This document shows positions 6,534-9,402 of a stretch of DNA of 9,402 nucleotides, piece by piece; position 1 is the first letter of the stretch; each line of letters starts with the position of its first letter. Where the stretch lies: contig CABQJB010000074.1 of assembly GCA_902464195.1 (NCBI GenBank), positions 1 to 9,402 of the forward strand, read 5' to 3'. A program made the translations under genes and the position numbers. The notes under the pieces were generated by a model, which saw only the letters and a program-made list of their open reading frames with translations, did not search any database and was not told the DNA's origin. This DNA is from an uncultured Megasphaera sp. (lineage in GTDB: Bacteria; Bacillota; Negativicutes; Veillonellales; Megasphaeraceae).

Positions 6534-8257
6534 GTTATTCATCAGTCGATACTTTCTGGATCCTCATGGCGGCCGTCCTGGTCTTCTTCATGCAGCCCGG
6601 ATTTGCCATGCTCGAAGCCGGTTTGACGCGGGCTAAGAATGCCGGCAATATCGTCATGAAGAACTTCATGAATTTTTCCCTCGGGACTCTGGCCTTCTGG
6701 ATTGTCGGCTTCAGCCTTCTCTTTGGCCGCGACATAGGCGGGTTCATCGGGATGCCCGATTTCTTTGCCCAGCATATGGACCTCATGGCCGGGACGCCTT
6801 ATCCGGATTTGGCCTTTTTGCTCTTCCAGACCGTCCTCTGTGCCGTAACGGCGGCTATCGTGTCCGGTGCCATGGCAGAACGGACGAAGTTTTCGTCATC
6901 CTGTCTGATTACGATCCTCATCAGTCTGCTCGTCTATCCCATCGTCGGGCACTGGGCCTGGGGCGGCGGCTGGCTGGCAGCCCTGGGTTTCCATGATTTT
7001 GCCGGTGCTTCTGTCGTCAGCCTGACCGGCGGCATCTGTGCCCTGACCGGGGCCAAGGCCCTGGGGCCGCGCATCGGCAAGTATAATGACGATGGATCGG
7101 TCAATGCCATTCCCGGCCACAGCCTTCCTCTGGCCTGCCTGGGCATGTTCATCTTATGGTTCGGCTGGTTCGGTTTCAATGGCGGCCAGACCCTGTCCCT
7201 GACGGGGGAACAGACCATCCTCAAGGCGGCAGCTATCTTCTTTACGACCAATATTGCCGCTGCTGCCGGGACGACGACGGCCATGGTGACGACGTGGATC
7301 CGCTATGGCAAGCCCGACGTATCCATGACCCTTGACGGCAGCCTGGCGGCTTTGGTGGCCATTACGGCCGGCTGTGATGTCGTCAGCGTGCCTGGTGCCT
7401 TTGTTATCGGCGCCCTGGCCGGCATGGTGACGGTCTTCTTCATCGAATTCATTGACCAGAAACTGCGCATCGACGATCCCGTCGGGGCCATTGCCGCTCA
7501 CGGCGGCTGCGGTGCCTTGGGGACAATCCTGACCGGCCTGTTCAGCGTCAAAGACGGTCTGTTCTATACGGGAGATGTCCGGTTGTTCCTGGTCCAGCTG
7601 GCCGGCGTCGTGGCCATGGCCTTGTTCGTCTTCGTCGCCATGACCTTGATTTTCCGCATCCTCCAGGCGACGATAGGTCTTCGCGTCTCGGCAGCTGAAG
7701 AAATCAACGGCCTGGACTTCAAGGAAAACGGCCTGGTACCGGCTTATGGGCTGGACCACAGCGACGATTTGGAGGATTTATCGCAAGCTTTGAAGGCCGG
7801 GGAAGCACCGGAAGGGGCCAAAGAAATCCCCTTAGACCAGGCTATCCCCGATTCCGTCATGGCCAGTCCCCAGCCGGTCGGCGGCCATGCCTTGTACAAC
7901 GTGACCATCATTACTGATGAAAAGCGCTTTGAAACGTTGAAAGATGCCATGGAAGCCATCGGCATCACAGGGATGACCATCACCCGCGCCCTGGGCTTCG
8001 GCATCGAAAAGGGGCGGACTGAATTTTACCGCGGTGCCAAAGTGTCGGCCAAGCTCCTGCCCAAGGTCCGCGTTGAAATGGTCGTTTCTAAAGTGTCGCC
8101 GCGGACCATCATCGAAACGGCGAAGAAAGTGCTCTATACGGGCAATTACGGCGACGGCAAGGTCTTTGTGTCGGCCATTGACAACGCGGTCAAGATCCGG
8201 ACTGGCGAAGAAGGCTATGATGCTTTGCAGGACTATCCTGTCGTCCAGAAAAAATGA
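6530..8257 (+). CDS. amt: Amt-family ammonium channel fused to a C-terminal PII domain, with altered pore residues
   Basis: A 575-residue membrane protein. Residues 1 to about 400 are an Amt/MEP/Rh channel domain with about 11 hydrophobic segments and the family marks MLEAGLTRAKNA (27-38), GAMAERTKF (113-121), GHWAWGGGW (140-148), DFAG (156-159), WFGFNGG (213-219) and DDPVGAIAAHGG (315-326). A charged linker (about 401-453) leads to a PII domain (454-575) that aligns without gaps to E. coli GlnB: GITGMT at 478-483, T-loop at about 491-509, LPK at 510-512 and TGNYGDGK at 537-544. By alignment to AmtB the first twin His (H168) is Ser164, while the second (H318) is kept as H324; outer gate F107 is L103 and S219 is Q220; W148 and D160 are kept (W144, D156). 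The PII uridylylation site Tyr51 is Val505 and Gln39 is Glu493. The ATG at 6530 is chosen because AGGGGGGAG at 6517-6525 precedes it and it overlaps the upstream stop; a farther in-frame ATG at 6437 would add 31 non-family residues. Family membership is certain; transport versus sensing is unresolved. Confidence 0.95.
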   Translation: MSYSSVDTFWILMAAVLVFFMQPGFAMLEAGLTRAKNAGNIVMKNFMNFSLGTLAFWIVGFSLLFGRDIGGFIGMPDFFAQHMDLMAGTPYPDLAFLLFQTVLCAVTAAIVSGAMAERTKFSSSCLITILISLLVYPIVGHWAWGGGWLAALGFHDFAGASVVSLTGGICALTGAKALGPRIGKYNDDGSVNAIPGHSLPLACLGMFILWFGWFGFNGGQTLSLTGEQTILKAAAIFFTTNIAAAAGTTTAMVTTWIRYGKPDVSMTLDGSLAALVAITAGCDVVSVPGAFVIGALAGMVTVFFIEFIDQKLRIDDPVGAIAAHGGCGALGTILTGLFSVKDGLFYTGDVRLFLVQLAGVVAMALFVFVAMTLIFRILQATIGLRVSAAEEINGLDFKENGLVPAYGLDHSDDLEDLSQALKAGEAPEGAKEIPLDQAIPDSVMASPQPVGGHALYNVTIITDEKRFETLKDAMEAIGITGMTITRALGFGIEKGRTEFYRGAKVSAKLLPKVRVEMVVSKVSPRTIIETAKKVLYTGNYGDGKVFVSAIDNAVKIRTGEEGYDALQDYPVVQKK

Positions 8258-8296
8258 CCTTTTACAGACATTTCCCTTGATTTTTGCAGAAAACAT

Positions 8297-8342
8297 ACAG
8301 GCTCTGGCTATACTGAAACTGTACAGCCAGAGCCTGTTTTTT
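8297..8342 (+). terminator. Intrinsic terminator of the activator-metH-oxidoreductase-amt operon
   Basis: ACAGGCTCTGGCT at 8297-8309 pairs perfectly with AGCCAGAGCCTGT at 8325-8337 (13 bp). The stem resumes after one mismatch with TAC/GTA (8311-8313 with 8321-8323), leaving a 7-base loop. Six T residues at 8337-8342 follow. It lies 40 bases after the amt-PII stop and just ahead of the metallophosphoesterase gene, which therefore needs read-through or a promoter of its own. Confidence 0.93.
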
Positions 8343-8364
8343 CATGGATGAAGGAGGAAATGCC

Positions 8365-9285
8365 ATGTTTGCGTCGTTATTTGCCAATGCCCAAGCCCCG
8401 TCTCAACGGAATTATTCCCGTCTGGTCATCATCAGTGATTTTCATTACCCCTGCAAGAACCTGGTCACGCCGAAAGAACGGCTGTTCCGGATGGCCGCCA
8501 AAGAAAGAGTACTGCAAGAAATGAACGACTGGCGGGACCTGGACTTAGCCGTCTTTACAGGAGATATGGTCCAGCGCAACGGCGATGCCGCTGAATACCG
8601 CCTGGTGCGTCTCGTCGTCAATGGCTTGAAAAAACGCAAAGCCTTCATCGCCGGCAATCATGAACTGCTCTATACCGGGCATGATGGAGAACTGCGCCCT
8701 GGGAGCTGCACGGAACGGATCATCCATTTCGCCCGTTATACTCAGACCTTCGGGCCCCTCTATTATGCCAAAGAGCAGGCGGGCTACCTCCTGGTCTTCT
8801 TGTCGCCTGATACGGTGACTGGCGGCGCGGCTGTCGAATTGTCCCATCAGCAGCTGGCCTGGCTGGACCAGACTCTGGCTGCCCATCGCCAGCAGCCGAC
8901 AATCATCTTCTGCCATGCGCCACTGGAACAGACAGCCGTATCGAATCGGCCCGGCATCAGCCTGCCGTCGCCGCGCAACTCCGTCCAGCCGGCAGCCGAT
9001 ATCCGCACCATCCTGGCACGCCATCACCAGGTCCGCCTGTGGGTATCCGGCCATACCCATACGATGCCGGCCGATGCGACCTTCATGGATGACGCCAACT
9101 ATTATGAAGGCCGGGTCCTCAATGTCTACAACAGCGATTGGGATGAAGACACGATATATACCAACTCTCTCTACCTCTATGAAGACCACATCCTCATCCG
9201 GACCTATGACCACACCCGCGGCGAGTGGCTCCCGGCCTTCGACCGTACCGTAACCCTGCCGGAATGGTGCTGCCTCACAGCGTGA
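8365..9285 (+). CDS. Calcineurin-like metallophosphoesterase, substrate unknown
   Basis: A 306-residue protein with the full set of metallophosphoesterase metal-binding motifs: D25-x-H27 (SDFHYP), G66-D67, G97-N98-H99-E100, H184 (IFCHAPL) and G229-H230-T-H232. These bind two metal ions and support hydrolysis of phosphomonoesters, phosphodiesters or nucleotides; the family is too broad to name the substrate. The start at 8365 is chosen because AAGGAGG at 8351-8357 lies 7 bases before it. An in-frame ATG at 8344 is upstream of that site and at the end of the terminator T-tract. There is no convincing signal peptide or membrane segment (the first 16 residues are short and not followed by a hydrophobic core), so it is probably cytoplasmic. 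The C-terminal 70 residues, rich in Tyr, Asp and Thr, look like extra beta-strands after the core fold. The gene stands alone between a terminator and a repeat region, with the same GC-rich codon use as the operon. Confidence 0.9.
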   Translation: MFASLFANAQAPSQRNYSRLVIISDFHYPCKNLVTPKERLFRMAAKERVLQEMNDWRDLDLAVFTGDMVQRNGDAAEYRLVRLVVNGLKKRKAFIAGNHELLYTGHDGELRPGSCTERIIHFARYTQTFGPLYYAKEQAGYLLVFLSPDTVTGGAAVELSHQQLAWLDQTLAAHRQQPTIIFCHAPLEQTAVSNRPGISLPSPRNSVQPAADIRTILARHHQVRLWVSGHTHTMPADATFMDDANYYEGRVLNVYNSDWDEDTIYTNSLYLYEDHILIRTYDHTRGEWLPAFDRTVTLPEWCCLTA

Positions 9286-9286
9286 G

Positions 9287-9308
9287 GGGCGGTGTGGGAA
9301 CATCGCCC
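9287..9308. other. Stem-loop immediately after the metallophosphoesterase stop
   Basis: GGGCGGTGT at 9287-9295 pairs with ACATCGCCC at 9300-9308 (9 bp including one G-U pair) around a GGGA loop, starting two bases after the stop codon. No T-tract follows, so it is not a standard intrinsic terminator. It may protect the 3' end of the transcript or be the left part of the composite repeat that continues to the window edge. Confidence 0.5.
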
Positions 9309-9318
9309 AAATACCGGC

Positions 9319-9339
9319 GGGTCGCCCACGTGGCGACCC
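9319..9339. repeat. Palindromic intergenic repeat (REP/MITE-like)
   Basis: GGGTCGCC at 9319-9326 is the perfect inverse complement of GGCGACCC at 9332-9339, with a 5-base CACGT loop. It is GC-rich, lies in a gene-free tail next to other stem-loops and has no T-tract. This fits a dispersed palindromic element more than a terminator. Only one copy is visible, so calling it a repeat family is an inference. Confidence 0.55.
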
Positions 9340-9346
9340 CTACGGA

Positions 9347-9361
9347 TTCCCCATTGGGGAA
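9347..9361. other. Short hairpin between the palindrome and the heptamer array
   Basis: TTCCCC at 9347-9352 pairs with GGGGAA at 9356-9361 around an ATT loop. The stem can extend by GA/TC if one A is bulged. It is small and may be incidental, but its position between two other structured elements suggests it belongs to the same composite unit. Confidence 0.35.
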
Positions 9362-9367
9362 ATCTTG

Positions 9368-9402
9368 CTAACCCCTAACCGCTAGCCCCTAGCCCCTAGC
9401 CC
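9368..9402. repeat. Tandem 7-bp repeat array, five CTARCCS units, cut by window end
   Basis: Five exact heptamer units follow one another: CTAACCC, CTAACCG, then CTAGCCC three times, ending at the last base of the window. The array probably continues to the right. The complementary strand reads GGGGCTA/GGGGTTA, telomere-like, with four G-runs of three or more separated by short loops, so it could form a G-quadruplex. No gene overlaps it. Confidence 0.85.

Noticed and set aside
7154..7759. 201-codon minus-strand frame within amt
   Set aside because: It overlaps conserved transmembrane coding sequence, its product is rich in Gln/Asp/Gly/Arg with no recognisable domain, and it has no ribosome binding site.
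8284..8314. Possible promoter TTGCAG-19-TATACT for the metallophosphoesterase
   Set aside because: The -35 matches only three of six bases, the spacing is long and it sits in the terminator stem; too weak to annotate.
8545..9303. 252-codon minus-strand frame opposite the metallophosphoesterase
   Set aside because: The plus-strand gene has all catalytic motifs; this frame has none and is explained by codon bias.
9368..9402. Heptamer array considered as a CRISPR
   Set aside because: Units are contiguous 7-mers with no spacers and there are no cas genes in the window.

Overview
The window looks like chromosomal DNA of a GC-rich anaerobic Firmicute. My best guess is a member of the Negativicutes such as Megasphaera or a relative. 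That rests on the anaerobe-type ATP-dependent corrinoid activator, the strong AGGAGG/GGGGGA ribosome binding sites and the style of the intergenic repeats at the right end. It is an inference; there is no rRNA or marker gene to confirm it.

Left end (1-780): an AT-rich HigBA-type toxin-antitoxin module, toxin first, closed by a good intrinsic terminator. One sampled 60-base line here is about 38% GC, against about 60% for a line inside metH, so the module looks foreign to its surroundings.

Centre (855-8343): one apparent operon of four genes. It has a sigma-A type promoter at 855-884 and an intrinsic terminator at 8297-8342, and the gene gaps are 11 bp, 14 bp and a 4-bp overlap. Gene 1 is a fusion of a MetH-activation-domain-like region, a [2Fe-2S] ferredoxin domain and an ASKHA ATPase domain, that is, an ATP-driven corrinoid reductive activator. 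Gene 2 is a cobalamin-dependent methionine synthase that stops after the B12 domain and lacks the C-terminal AdoMet-binding activation domain of E. coli MetH. The natural reading is that gene 1 supplies in trans, with ATP and ferredoxin chemistry, the reactivation that MetH elsewhere does in cis with AdoMet and flavodoxin. Gene 3 is a Gfo/Idh/MocA-family NAD(P)-dependent oxidoreductase of unknown substrate. Gene 4 is an Amt-family ammonium channel fused to a PII signalling domain. Its pore has lost the first twin-His residue (Ser instead), the outer Phe-gate residue (Leu) and the recruitment-site Ser (Gln), and its PII domain has lost the uridylylated Tyr. This looks more like an ammonium sensor or altered channel than a standard transporter.

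Right end (8365-9402): a stand-alone calcineurin-like metallophosphoesterase, then a gene-free tail. The tail holds three stem-loops, one of them a strong palindrome, and a telomere-like array of 7-bp CTARCCS repeats running off the window edge.

The most interesting material is (a) the activator/truncated-MetH pair with its partly degenerate AdoMet-domain relic, and (b) the Amt-PII fusion with a rewritten conduction pore, in the same operon.
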